Source: Bog-473 sp963701955
Lineage (GTDB): Bacteria; Actinomycetota; Acidimicrobiia; Acidimicrobiales; RAAP-2
DNA length: 64,000 nucleotides
Direction of reading: 5' to 3'
NCBI GenBank assembly: GCA_963701955.1
Contig: OY969694.1
Coordinates: 2,170,001 to 2,234,000 of the forward strand
Shown piece after piece: positions 53,070-60,703 of the stretch (the first letter of the stretch is position 1; each line of letters opens with the position of its first letter). The notes beneath the pieces were generated by a model. The model had not been told where the DNA came from and ran no database searches. It was given only the letters and a program-made list of their open reading frames with translations. Both the position numbers and the translations under genes were made by a program.

Positions 53070-53537
53070 ATGCCACCGACCGCCGGCCTCGACGATGCCA
53101 TGGTCGGCCGCTTCCAGGCCGCCCTCATCCGACTGGCACGCCTGCTGCGGCACTACAGCAACGGGGACATGACCCCGACCGCCGCGTCGCTGTTCGCCAC
53201 CATCGTGGGGCGCGGCCCCATGACGCTGGGCGAGCTGGCCGCTGCCGAACAGGTCGCCCCGCCCACGGTGACCAAGGTCGTCGGTGAGCTCGAAGCCGCC
53301 GGATTGGTCGAGAGACGCGTCGACTCAGCGGACCGCAGGGTCTACCGGGTCCAGCTCACCGAGGCCGCCGTGCCCAAGGCCGAGGAGCTGCGCGCCGAGT
53401 TCCGGGCCTGGATGAGGGAGCAGCTGGCCACGTTGTCCGCCGACGAGCTGGCCCGCCTGGCCGCGGCCATCGACGTGCTCGAACACCTCAGCTCGGGGCC
53501 ACGAAGGGAGCCCGGCGGCAGTACGCAGCGCACGTGA
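53070..53537 (+). CDS. MarR-family transcriptional regulator
   Basis: A 155-residue MarR protein with the winged helix MTLGELAAAEQVAPPTVTKVVGELEAAGLVERRVDSADRRVYRVQLTEAA. It is divergent from the amidohydrolase at 51675 and followed by the frameshifted amidohydrolase at 53669, so it could control both. The 130 bases between include the tandem repeat at 53582-53650. It is not closely similar to the two island MarR proteins. Confidence 0.84.
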   Translation: MPPTAGLDDAMVGRFQAALIRLARLLRHYSNGDMTPTAASLFATIVGRGPMTLGELAAAEQVAPPTVTKVVGELEAAGLVERRVDSADRRVYRVQLTEAAVPKAEELRAEFRAWMREQLATLSADELARLAAAIDVLEHLSSGPRREPGGSTQRT

Positions 53538-53581
53538 CACGGTTGACGACCCTGCCCGCCTGGGCCACCATGTTTCAAGGA

Positions 53582-53650
53582 GTGAAGGGTCCTTCGGGGT
53601 GAAGGGTCCTTCGGGGTGAAGGGTCCTTCGGGGTGAAGGGTCCCTTCGGG
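53582..53650 (+). repeat. 17-bp tandem repeat, four copies, before an amidohydrolase gene
   Basis: The unit GTGAAGGGTCCTTCGGG occurs three times exactly and a fourth time with one extra C. Each unit contains the near-palindrome GAAGGGTCCTTC. The array ends 18 bases before the ATG at 53669, so it lies in the leader of that gene. It could vary in copy number or bind a regulator. Confidence 0.85.
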
Positions 53651-53668
53651 TCGAGCGATGGAGGGGCG

Positions 53669-55058
53669 ATGGACAGAGCGATCGTGGTCTCAGCTGACGG
53701 ACACGCGGCGATGCCGGTGGAGCGCTGGCCGGACTACCTCGAGCGTGGCTTCCACGACTACCTGCCCGAGCTACGCGCCCAGCAGGAGGTGGCCCAACGG
53801 GCCCTGTGGTTGCTCAACAACCTGGTGCTCTCCCCCGAAGCCCTCGAGGTCTGCGATGCCGAACACCGCTACCGCGAGGGGCGGTGGCAGGGGCTGTGGG
53901 ACCTCGACGCGAGGCTGGCGGAGATGGACCGCGAGGGCGTCGCCGCCGAGTTCGTGTTCTACGGGGATTTTCGGGTCACCGATCCGTTCTTCAACGTGAT
54001 GAACGCGCCGTACCCGCCCGATGTCGTCGACGCCGGGTCACGCGCCTACAACCGCTGGGCCCACGACACGTTCGGTTCGGCGCCCGACCGACTGTTGCTC
54101 TCGGGCGCCACCGGGGCCGGAGTCGACCGTGACGCGCTCGATGGCCGAGGTGGCCTGGATGGCCGAGCACGGGTTCGTCGGAACCTACGCCCCCGGCTTC
54201 CTGGGACTCGAGGGGCTTCCCCCGCTCTTCGACGAGTACTGGGATCCGGTGTGGTCGCTCTACGCGGAAAGCGGGCTCGTCCTGGTGGTGCACGGCGGCT
54301 ACGGCCTCGAGCAGGGCCTCGCCTTCGGCCTGATCGACGACGCCACGCGACGCGTGGATGCTGCGGGTGGATCCGATCAGGACCTGGTCCTCGACCTGCA
54401 GAGCGAGCTGTTCAACAGCGACTTCTTCACCGACCTGCGCTGTCGCCAGGCCATGTGGCAGTTGATGCTCGGCGGCGTCTTCGACCGCCACCCGGGTCTC
54501 AAGCTGATGATGACCGAAGTCAGGGCGGACTGGATCCCCGCCACCCTCGAGTTCCTCGACACGGTCTACGCCGAACACCGGAGTGAATTGACAGCCTCCA
54601 GGCCCCCGAGTGACTACTGGCACACCAACTGCAAGGCCGGGCTCTCGTTCATGCACGTGTCCGAGGTCGAGCAGCGCCACGACCTCGGAGTCGACACCAT
54701 CTGCTTCGGTCGCGACTATCCGCACACCGAGGGCACCTGGCCCAACACCGCTGACTACTGGAAGGTGCTCTTCGCCGGGGTTCCCCCCGAGGACGTGCGG
54801 CTCATCCTCGGGGAGAACGCCATCGACTTCCTCGGCCTTGACCGGCCGGCTCTGGCCCGGATCGCCGACCGCATCGGCCCTGACCTCCACGAGATCACGC
54901 CGGCCGGCGCGGCCGCAGGGGTGAACCCCCAGATCCTCGAGCACCTGGACCTCCGCTGCGGCATCCTCAAGCCCGCGGAGGGCCCGGCCCGCCTCGCCGC
55001 GGTCGACGACATGCTCCGCCGGGAGCTCGCCGGCACCCTCGCCGTCTCGGCGCGCTGA
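53669..55058 (+). CDS. Amidohydrolase-2 family protein (DGH type), one frameshift
   Basis: The ATG at 53669 follows GAGGGG. The first frame encodes IVVSADGHAAMPVERWPDYLERGFHDYLPEL (Asp 10, His 12) and EMDREGVAAEFVFYGDF up to about residue 155. The second frame continues from about 54130 with MAEVAWMAEHGF, GLPPLFDEYWDPVW, LVVHGGYGLEQG and CFGRDYPHTEGTWP and reaches a normal C-terminus. Removing one base around 54110-54150 restores about 462 residues, the size of the close paralogue at 24264. It should be a metal-dependent hydrolase or decarboxylase of a cyclic acid. Confidence 0.82.
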
Positions 55059-55093
55059 GCCAACCCCGACCAGGTCGGGAGCAGGGGGTATCC

Positions 55094-56038
55094 ATGATGC
55101 GTTTCGACGGCCGGGTTGCCGTCGTGACCGGCGCCGGCGGCAATCCGGGACTCGGTCGGGCCCATGCCAGGCTTCTGGCCGAGCGCGGCGCCAAGGTCGT
55201 GGTCAACGATCTGGGGGTCGGCCCCGACGGGCGGGGCGTCATCGCCGCGGATCCTGCTGCAGTGGCCGCGGAGATCTCCGACGCGGGCGGGGAGGCCATC
55301 GCCGACACCCACAGCGTCGCCGACGAGGCCGGGGCAAGGGCGGTGATCGGGACCGCCCTCGAGGCCTGGGGTCGCGTCGACGTCCTGGTCAACAATGCCG
55401 GTGTCGGGGTGGTGGCGGGGTTCGACGAGATCACACCCGACGACATCGCCACCGTGGTGGGTGTCCACCTGATGGGGCACATCTGGATGAGCCGCGCCGC
55501 CTGGCCCCACATGCGTGACGCCGGCTACGGACGCATCGTCAACACGACGTCGGGGGGCATGCTCGGCCTTCCGGGGCTCACGATCTACGGTGCCGCGAAA
55601 TTCGGGATCTACGGGCTCACCCGCGGACTTGCTCTCGAAGGCGAGCGGCACAACATCCGGGTGAACGCGCTGAGTCCCGGCGCGTTCACCAACTCGTTCG
55701 ATCGGTTCTACGACATCTTGGACCCCGGGGTCCGGCAGGGCTTCCGCGACGCCTCTCCCGCCGAGCTGGTGTCCCCCGCCGTCGCCTACCTGACCCACGA
55801 ATCGTGTGCGATCAGCGGGATGCTCTTCGACGCCAGCGCCGGTCGGGTCACGGCCACGTATCTGGCCACGACCGCCGGCCATCACGACCCGACGTTGACC
55901 ATGGAGAGCGTGCGAGACCACCTCGACGCCATCCTCAACGTCGATTCGATCTCGATGGTCACCGACCCCCACAATCCCGGCGGCCATCTGAACGACACGA
56001 CCGCGATCCTGACGGCCAAGCCCTACGAGCCGACCTGA
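55094..56038 (+). CDS. Short-chain dehydrogenase/reductase (MFE-type)
   Basis: A 314-residue SDR starting ATGATG. The motifs are VTGAGGNPGLGRAHA, with the extra residues in the loop and VVVNDLGV typical of 3-hydroxyacyl-CoA dehydrogenases of multifunctional-enzyme type, then VLVNNAGVGVV, YGAAK and a final RVTATYLA. A C-terminal tail of about 60 residues extends beyond the core. It probably oxidises a 3-hydroxyacyl-CoA or ring alcohol. It follows the amidohydrolase gene by 35 bases and precedes the EthD-like gene by 28, so the genes from 53669 to 58053 appear to be one operon. Confidence 0.84.
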   Translation: MMRFDGRVAVVTGAGGNPGLGRAHARLLAERGAKVVVNDLGVGPDGRGVIAADPAAVAAEISDAGGEAIADTHSVADEAGARAVIGTALEAWGRVDVLVNNAGVGVVAGFDEITPDDIATVVGVHLMGHIWMSRAAWPHMRDAGYGRIVNTTSGGMLGLPGLTIYGAAKFGIYGLTRGLALEGERHNIRVNALSPGAFTNSFDRFYDILDPGVRQGFRDASPAELVSPAVAYLTHESCAISGMLFDASAGRVTATYLATTAGHHDPTLTMESVRDHLDAILNVDSISMVTDPHNPGGHLNDTTAILTAKPYEPT

Positions 56039-56066
56039 GACCGACATCCCACACGAGGAGGACGCC

Positions 56067-56393
56067 GTGCGCGCACTGATGCTTGCTTTCACCACCATCT
56101 CCGACCCCACCCGGGAGGAGGAGTTCAACACGTGGTACGACACCGTCCACGCACGCGAGTCGATGCAGATCCCCGGCGTCGTCTCCTGCCGCCGCTACAA
56201 GCTGTCCGACACCCAGGCCATGGAATCGGGCCTGGCGCAATTCCTGGCCATTTACGAAGTGGAGCCCGAGGCGGTGGAATCGGTGCCCAAGCACCTGACC
56301 GAGCTGGCACGGGCCGGCAAGATCAGCATGATCGAGATCATGAGCGGGGGCACGATGGCGCTCTACGAGCCACTCAGCCAGCCCGACGCCTGA
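56067..56393 (+). CDS. EthD-like dimeric alpha/beta-barrel protein
   Basis: A 108-residue protein with GTG start after GAGGAGG. It has the ferredoxin-like fold pattern: MRALMLAFTTISDPTREEEFNTWYDTVHARESMQIPGVVSCRRYKLSD, where NTWYDTVHA is typical of EthD-type proteins that accompany degradation enzymes, then FLAIYEVEPEAVESV. It may help in a hydroxylation or rearrangement step or scavenge an intermediate. It lies in the operon between the SDR and the flavoprotein gene. Confidence 0.72.
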   Translation: MRALMLAFTTISDPTREEEFNTWYDTVHARESMQIPGVVSCRRYKLSDTQAMESGLAQFLAIYEVEPEAVESVPKHLTELARAGKISMIEIMSGGTMALYEPLSQPDA

Positions 56394-56400
56394 GCGCTCC

Positions 56401-58053
56401 GTGTCGCAGGGTCCCACGGTCGGTCCAGCCGATCTCGTCGTCGTCGGGAGCGGCGCGGCGGGCCTGACCGGGGCGGTCGTCGCCGCGCTCGGAGGAGCCC
56501 GGGTCACCGTGCTGGAGAAGTCGGACCTCGTTGGTGGGACCACGGCCATGTCGGGCGGTGGTGCGTGGATCCCGTGCAACTCGCACATGGCCGAGGTCGG
56601 CGTGTCGGACTCGCGCGAGGAAGCCCTCACCTACCTGCGCGCCTGCTGCGGCGCGGCCGGCGACGAGGACCACCTCGACACACTGGTCGACCGCGGAGCC
56701 GAGATGCTGGCCCACCTCGAGGAGCGGGCGGGCATGGAGGTCCAGGTGTGGCCGTCGGCCGGCGGAGCCCTCGACTACCGCCCCTGGCTGCCGGGAGCCA
56801 AGCCCGGCGGCCGAACCGTCGAGTGCACGGGAGTGTCTCTGGCCGAGTTCGGACCCTGGGCCGGGCGACTGCGCAAGGAACCCCGCCTACGCAGCAGCAC
56901 CAACCTGCTCGCCTATTACGCCGAGCGCCACCACCTTCGCGCGCCGGCACCGACCGGGACGGGGCCCGTTGTCGATCCCGCAGTCGACGTCTACTGGAGG
57001 GGCACGGCGCTGGTCGCCCAATTGCTGCGCGCCTGCCTGGCGCACGGCGTCGAGGTCCTGGTCGAAACCCCGGCGACCAAGCTCTTGACCGAAGACGGTC
57101 GGGTCGTCGGGGTGCAGGCGCGCTTCGAGGGGCGTTCCGTGGAGCTGCGCGCGCGCCACGTCCTCATGGCCACCGGTGGCTACACCAACAACGACGAGCT
57201 GAAGCGCCTCTGGCTCACCCGCCCGATCGACTACACGTGTGACATCGAGTCCAACCAGGGCGACGGGCACCTGATGGGTTCCGCTGTGGGAGCGCAGCTG
57301 GCAGGCCTCGGGGATGCCTGGTGGATGCCGTTCATCCCCCTCGGGACGCTCGACGGCACGATCAACGCGGCGGGAACCCGCGAAGACCGCATCCTGCCGC
57401 ACACCATGATGGTCAACCCGGCCGGCAAACGGTTCATGAACGAGGCGGTCAACTACTACGACGCCGGGGAGTCCTTCGGGACCAGGACCGGCGCTGGACC
57501 GCGCAACTACCCGGCGTGGTTCCTCTTCGACCAGCAGGGTGTCGAGCGGTACGCGCTGTTGGCCTGGAAGGTGCCCCCGGGGGATCCGCCGGAGTGGCTT
57601 CACGTCGCCGAGTCCGTCCATGGGCTGGCCCGTTCCATCGGTGTCGACCCGGGCACCTTGGAGGCGACGGTGGACCGCTTCAACAGCTTCGCCCGCCGCG
57701 GTGTCGACGAGGACTTCGGGCGGGGCGCCAATCCGTGGGACCTTGCGTGGGGCGATCCCGACCACGAGCCCAACCCTTCCCTCGGCACCCTCGAGAAACC
57801 ATCGTTCTATGCGGTTCCCGTGTATCCCGGTGCGATCGCCACGCGTGGTGGGCTGCGGGTCGATGGCGCCGGGCGTGTGCTGGGGGCAGGCGACCGGGTT
57901 CCGATTCCCGGCCTCTACGCCGCCGGCAACTGCTCCAACGCCAGCGCGGCGGGAACCTACTGCGGACCGGGCGCTACGATCGGCGCGGCCATGACCTTCG
58001 CCTACCTCGTCGGCCGCCAGGTCGTCGAGGCCATCGGTGCCCCACGGAGCTGA
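56401..58053 (+). CDS. FAD-dependent oxidoreductase (3-ketosteroid-1-dehydrogenase/fumarate-reductase type)
   Basis: A 550-residue flavoprotein. DLVVVGSGAAGLTGAVVAALGGARVTVLEKSDLVGGTTAMSGGGAWIP at the N-terminus is the FAD-binding and family signature of 3-ketosteroid Delta1-dehydrogenases. LLMATGGYTNND, a substrate-domain AGTREDRILPHTMMVNPAGKRFMNEAVNYY, and GLYAAGNCSNASAAGTYCGPGATIGAAMTFAYLVGRQ close the fold. It probably desaturates a cyclic ketone next to the carbonyl; a role in steroid-like ring metabolism is inferred. Seven bases separate it from the EthD-like gene. The following gene is a dead oxidoreductase fragment. Confidence 0.85.
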   Translation: MSQGPTVGPADLVVVGSGAAGLTGAVVAALGGARVTVLEKSDLVGGTTAMSGGGAWIPCNSHMAEVGVSDSREEALTYLRACCGAAGDEDHLDTLVDRGAEMLAHLEERAGMEVQVWPSAGGALDYRPWLPGAKPGGRTVECTGVSLAEFGPWAGRLRKEPRLRSSTNLLAYYAERHHLRAPAPTGTGPVVDPAVDVYWRGTALVAQLLRACLAHGVEVLVETPATKLLTEDGRVVGVQARFEGRSVELRARHVLMATGGYTNNDELKRLWLTRPIDYTCDIESNQGDGHLMGSAVGAQLAGLGDAWWMPFIPLGTLDGTINAAGTREDRILPHTMMVNPAGKRFMNEAVNYYDAGESFGTRTGAGPRNYPAWFLFDQQGVERYALLAWKVPPGDPPEWLHVAESVHGLARSIGVDPGTLEATVDRFNSFARRGVDEDFGRGANPWDLAWGDPDHEPNPSLGTLEKPSFYAVPVYPGAIATRGGLRVDGAGRVLGAGDRVPIPGLYAAGNCSNASAAGTYCGPGATIGAAMTFAYLVGRQVVEAIGAPRS

Positions 58054-58055
58054 CC

Positions 58056-58416
58056 AGGCTGGACCACGGGTACACCACGTTGTTCGTCGCCGACCATCCG
58101 GGCCGAGATCGGACGGCAGCTCGACCGGGTGCGCGCCGGGGCGGGAGACCGCTTCGAGCAGCTCGACGTCGAATTGATGTCGGTCTACGTGGACGTCACG
58201 GACGATCGCGAAGAGGGCCTGGGGCGCGCCGGGCAAGCCCTGCGGGCAGAGCCTTCGTTCCTGCGGGACCACCCGCTCGTGCTCGTCGGTTCGGTGGGGC
58301 AGATCGCCGAACAACTCGTCGAACAACGCGAGTGCCTCCGCGTCAACTACGTCTGCGTCCCGCACCACTTCGTCGATGCCTTCGCCCCCGTGGTGGCCGC
58401 GTTGGCCGGCTCGTAG
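58056..58416 (+). pseudogene. Internally deleted LLM-class (F420-type luciferase-like) oxidoreductase remnant
   Basis: The sequence reads HGYTTLFVADHPG, as near the N-terminus of luciferase-like monooxygenases, then with a one-base frame change directly GRQLDRVRAGAGDRFEQLDVELMSVYVDVTDD, as near the C-terminus of the same family, ending VNYVCVPHHFVDAFAPVVAALAGS. The whole central barrel is missing. It is most likely a deletion relic after the operon; the C-terminal 95 residues could still be translated from 58129. Confidence 0.55.
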
Positions 58417-58452
58417 CGGCAGCCGGCACCCTCACCCGAGGGCGGTCCGCTC

Positions 58453-58668
58453 CTAGGCCGGTTCGCTCAGGAGCGAGACCGAGATGGCGCTGTTCGGACA
58501 GGCTTTGCTGGCGCGCCCGGCGCGCGCCATGGCCCGCCGGCCCTCGGGTGCCTCGGTGAGGGGACGTCCGTAACCCCAGTGGTCGAGCTCGATGCCCTCG
58601 GCAAAGAGCAGCGCACAGATCCCGTGTCCCCGGCACCGCGTGGGGTCCACGCGTACGACGACTCTCAC
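58453..58668 (-). CDS. Small ferredoxin ([3Fe-4S]-type pattern)
   Basis: A 71-residue protein from the GTG at 58668, after GGAGGG. The cluster ligands are in CRGHGIC (residues 10-16) and KACPNSAI near 54. The lack of a fourth Cys in the first motif, replaced by His-Gly, is as in [3Fe-4S] ferredoxins of actinobacterial redox chains. Its start overlaps the stop of the NuoF-like gene by four bases (GTGA). It is the last gene of a six-gene operon and probably a cytoplasmic electron carrier for the NuoF-like protein. Confidence 0.82.
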   Translation of the reverse strand: MRVVVRVDPTRCRGHGICALLFAEGIELDHWGYGRPLTEAPEGRRAMARAGRASKACPNSAISVSLLSEPA

Positions 58669-60005
58669 CGCGCTCCCTCCGGACCCAGCGGGAAGACGGC
58701 CGGGTGGCGAACCCCCGTGCATGCGGCCCCGCGGCGGTGCCGTGCCGCGTCCTGGTCGAACACGCTGAGGGCGCTTGCCACCAGGCGCGCCACCCCGTCG
58801 GGGTGACTGCAGGCGCCACTGCCCGGCAAGGCAGCCGCCGTCCGGTGGAGCGACCGCACCGCCCGGCGACCTCGTTCACCCTCGGCCAGCGCGACCATGC
58901 CCTCGGCGAGAAGCGGCAGCCCGCGCGCGCAAGGCCCGCACTGCCGGGCCGACTCGCCCGCCAGGTAGCCCACCAGGCGCGCCGTCGCGGCCAGGCCACA
59001 CGCCCCATGGGGAAGGACACCGAGCAGCCCGCACCCCCGGGCCGCGCCCAGTGCACCCAGGCCTTCGGGGTCCATGAGCGTGTGCCAGGCCACCTCACCC
59101 CGGATCCACGTCCCGGCATACCCGCCGACGAGCACCGCCTGCGGAGGCTCCGCGACACCGGCGCGGCCCAGGATGCCGCCGATGGTGGTGCTTCCCACCT
59201 GCTCGACGACGAGCCCCGGCATGTCGACGGCTCCGGTCAGGGTGAGCAGCAACGGACCCGGACAGCTTCGCGATCCCGCGGCGCGCCAGCGCGCCGCGCC
59301 CAGCCGGGCGATGGCCGATACATGGGCTGCCGTCTCGGCGTTGGACACGACGGTCGGCCGGCCGGACGGACCACCCCGGGCCAGCGGTGTCGACGAGAAC
59401 GCGGGGAGCGCCGTACCCTCGTGGACGAAGCGGGCGACCGCGCTGGCCTCGCCGGCCACGTAGCCACCCGGGCCGAGCGAGACGTTCCAACGTGGGTCTT
59501 CGAGCGTGGTCCGTTCCGCCACAGCCGTCCAGAGCGCCTCGAGCATCGATGCGTCGCTGTCGTGCAGGTGGACGACCACCTCGTCCGCCCCGAGCACCCG
59601 GGCGATCAGGGCTGCGCCGTCGAGAACGGCGTGCGGGCGGAACGAGCACAGCGTCCGGTCCTTGCGACTGGCCGGCTCACTCTCGCTGCAGTTGACGATC
59701 AGGACGCGGGTGTGCCCGGATTCGAGGGCGGCCTCGAGCTTGCGCCAGAGCGGGAACCCTCCCCCGCCCCGACCAACGAGGCCCGCGGCACGGACTTCCG
59801 AGAGGACCTGGTCCCCGGTCAGGTCGGGCAGCGGTCCGACGCGGGCCAGATGCTCGTCGAGCGGTTCCGCTCCATCGGTGTGGGTCGGACCTGCCAACAG
59901 CACCGCTCCGGCCCCTCCCAGGGGAGCGCAGTACCCCGCGTCGGGTGACTCGGACCACGGCGGGGCGTCGGCCGCCGTCCGCACCGGATCGAACACGCTC
60001 ACCAT
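58665..60005 (-). CDS. NuoF-like FMN/Fe-S protein (NADH-ubiquinone oxidoreductase 51-kDa-like)
   Basis: A 446-residue protein from the ATG at 60005. The FMN/NADH loop GRGGGGFPLWRKLEAAL is at residues 78-94, with VLIVNCSESEPASRKDRTL after it, and an SLBB-like region follows. The Fe-S binding region contains CGPC at 356-359 and a single Cys at 399 (GSGACSHPDG). Complex I NuoF has four Cys with CGKCxPCR; here the first Cys is replaced (SARQCGPC), so the cluster may be altered or bound with another ligand. It overlaps the ferric-reductase-like gene by seven bases and the ferredoxin gene by four. It would pass electrons between a pyridine nucleotide, flavin and ferredoxin. Confidence 0.8.
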   Translation of the reverse strand: MVSVFDPVRTAADAPPWSESPDAGYCAPLGGAGAVLLAGPTHTDGAEPLDEHLARVGPLPDLTGDQVLSEVRAAGLVGRGGGGFPLWRKLEAALESGHTRVLIVNCSESEPASRKDRTLCSFRPHAVLDGAALIARVLGADEVVVHLHDSDASMLEALWTAVAERTTLEDPRWNVSLGPGGYVAGEASAVARFVHEGTALPAFSSTPLARGGPSGRPTVVSNAETAAHVSAIARLGAARWRAAGSRSCPGPLLLTLTGAVDMPGLVVEQVGSTTIGGILGRAGVAEPPQAVLVGGYAGTWIRGEVAWHTLMDPEGLGALGAARGCGLLGVLPHGACGLAATARLVGYLAGESARQCGPCARGLPLLAEGMVALAEGERGRRAVRSLHRTAAALPGSGACSHPDGVARLVASALSVFDQDAARHRRGAACTGVRHPAVFPLGPEGAR

Positions 60006-60703
60006 GCCCGGGCCAACTCCGAGTGTCGCGCCGCCATCCGCGTCACCTGCAGGCACCCGACCACCACGCCACTCAGCGCATAGAGCGACCAGAGTGCGTG
60101 GCTGTCGCTGCCTGCCAGCAGCCCGTGGCCAAGACACAGCGCGAAGAGAACAGCCGACATCGAATGGATCGGGAGCCAGACCCGCCGAGCCAGGGAGCCC
60201 GCCAACGAGGCCGTGGCCGCGACCAGAACGATCCCATAGAGCGCCAACGACCCCAGCGCCACTGCGGTCGGTCGGTACTGGGCGTGCCATGGGACGACGA
60301 CCCCCACCCAGCCGACTCCGGCGAATTGGTCGACCGCGACTGCGACGACGTGGCCACACAGCAGGACGACTGTTGCCGCGGCGAGGGAGACATGGGCCCG
60401 CAACAAGGCCTGGGGTCCTGGCGTGCGCCGATGGGCGCGCCACGGGTGGCGATACCAGATCCCGACCGCCACCAGAGCACTGAGCGCGACGTAGGCGGCG
60501 ATGCCAAGAGCTCGACTGAAGATCCAGGGAAGCATCCGGTCGTGCAGTACGGCCGCGCCGCGTGGGGCCACCAGATAGCCGGTGGCCACCGACACTCCCA
60601 AGACGACCAACGTCGCGCCGAGGCGCCCGAGCAGCTCGCGACGGCGCCGTACCGGGATGCCCGGGGCCGGCACCCCCGTGGCGGTGGCGCCGCCACGGGT
60701 CAC
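59999..60703 (-). CDS. Ferric-reductase-like transmembrane cytochrome b protein
   Basis: The GTG at 60703 overlaps the ApbE stop by four bases (GTGA) and gives 234 residues with about six membrane segments. Four His at about 104, 118, 180 and 193 lie in two helices in pairs 13-14 residues apart (LRAHVSLAAATVVLLCGHVV and PIHSMSAVLFALCLGHGL), which is the two-haem pattern of the ferric reductase/NOX-type domain. No cytoplasmic FAD/NADPH domain is attached, so electrons must come from the neighbouring NuoF-like protein. It should carry electrons across the membrane. Confidence 0.8.
   Translation of the reverse strand: MTRGGATATGVPAPGIPVRRRRELLGRLGATLVVLGVSVATGYLVAPRGAAVLHDRMLPWIFSRALGIAAYVALSALVAVGIWYRHPWRAHRRTPGPQALLRAHVSLAAATVVLLCGHVVAVAVDQFAGVGWVGVVVPWHAQYRPTAVALGSLALYGIVLVAATASLAGSLARRVWLPIHSMSAVLFALCLGHGLLAGSDSHALWSLYALSGVVVGCLQVTRMAARHSELARAW

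Noticed and set aside
54755..56143. Long minus-strand frame of 462 codons
   Set aside because: Antisense to the amidohydrolase end and the SDR gene; no domain and low-quality composition.
56887..58368. Long minus-strand frame of 493 codons
   Set aside because: Antisense to the flavoprotein gene, which has clear FAD motifs; shadow.
58704..59948. Plus-strand frame of 414 codons
   Set aside because: Antisense to the NuoF-like gene; arginine- and glycine-rich shadow translation.
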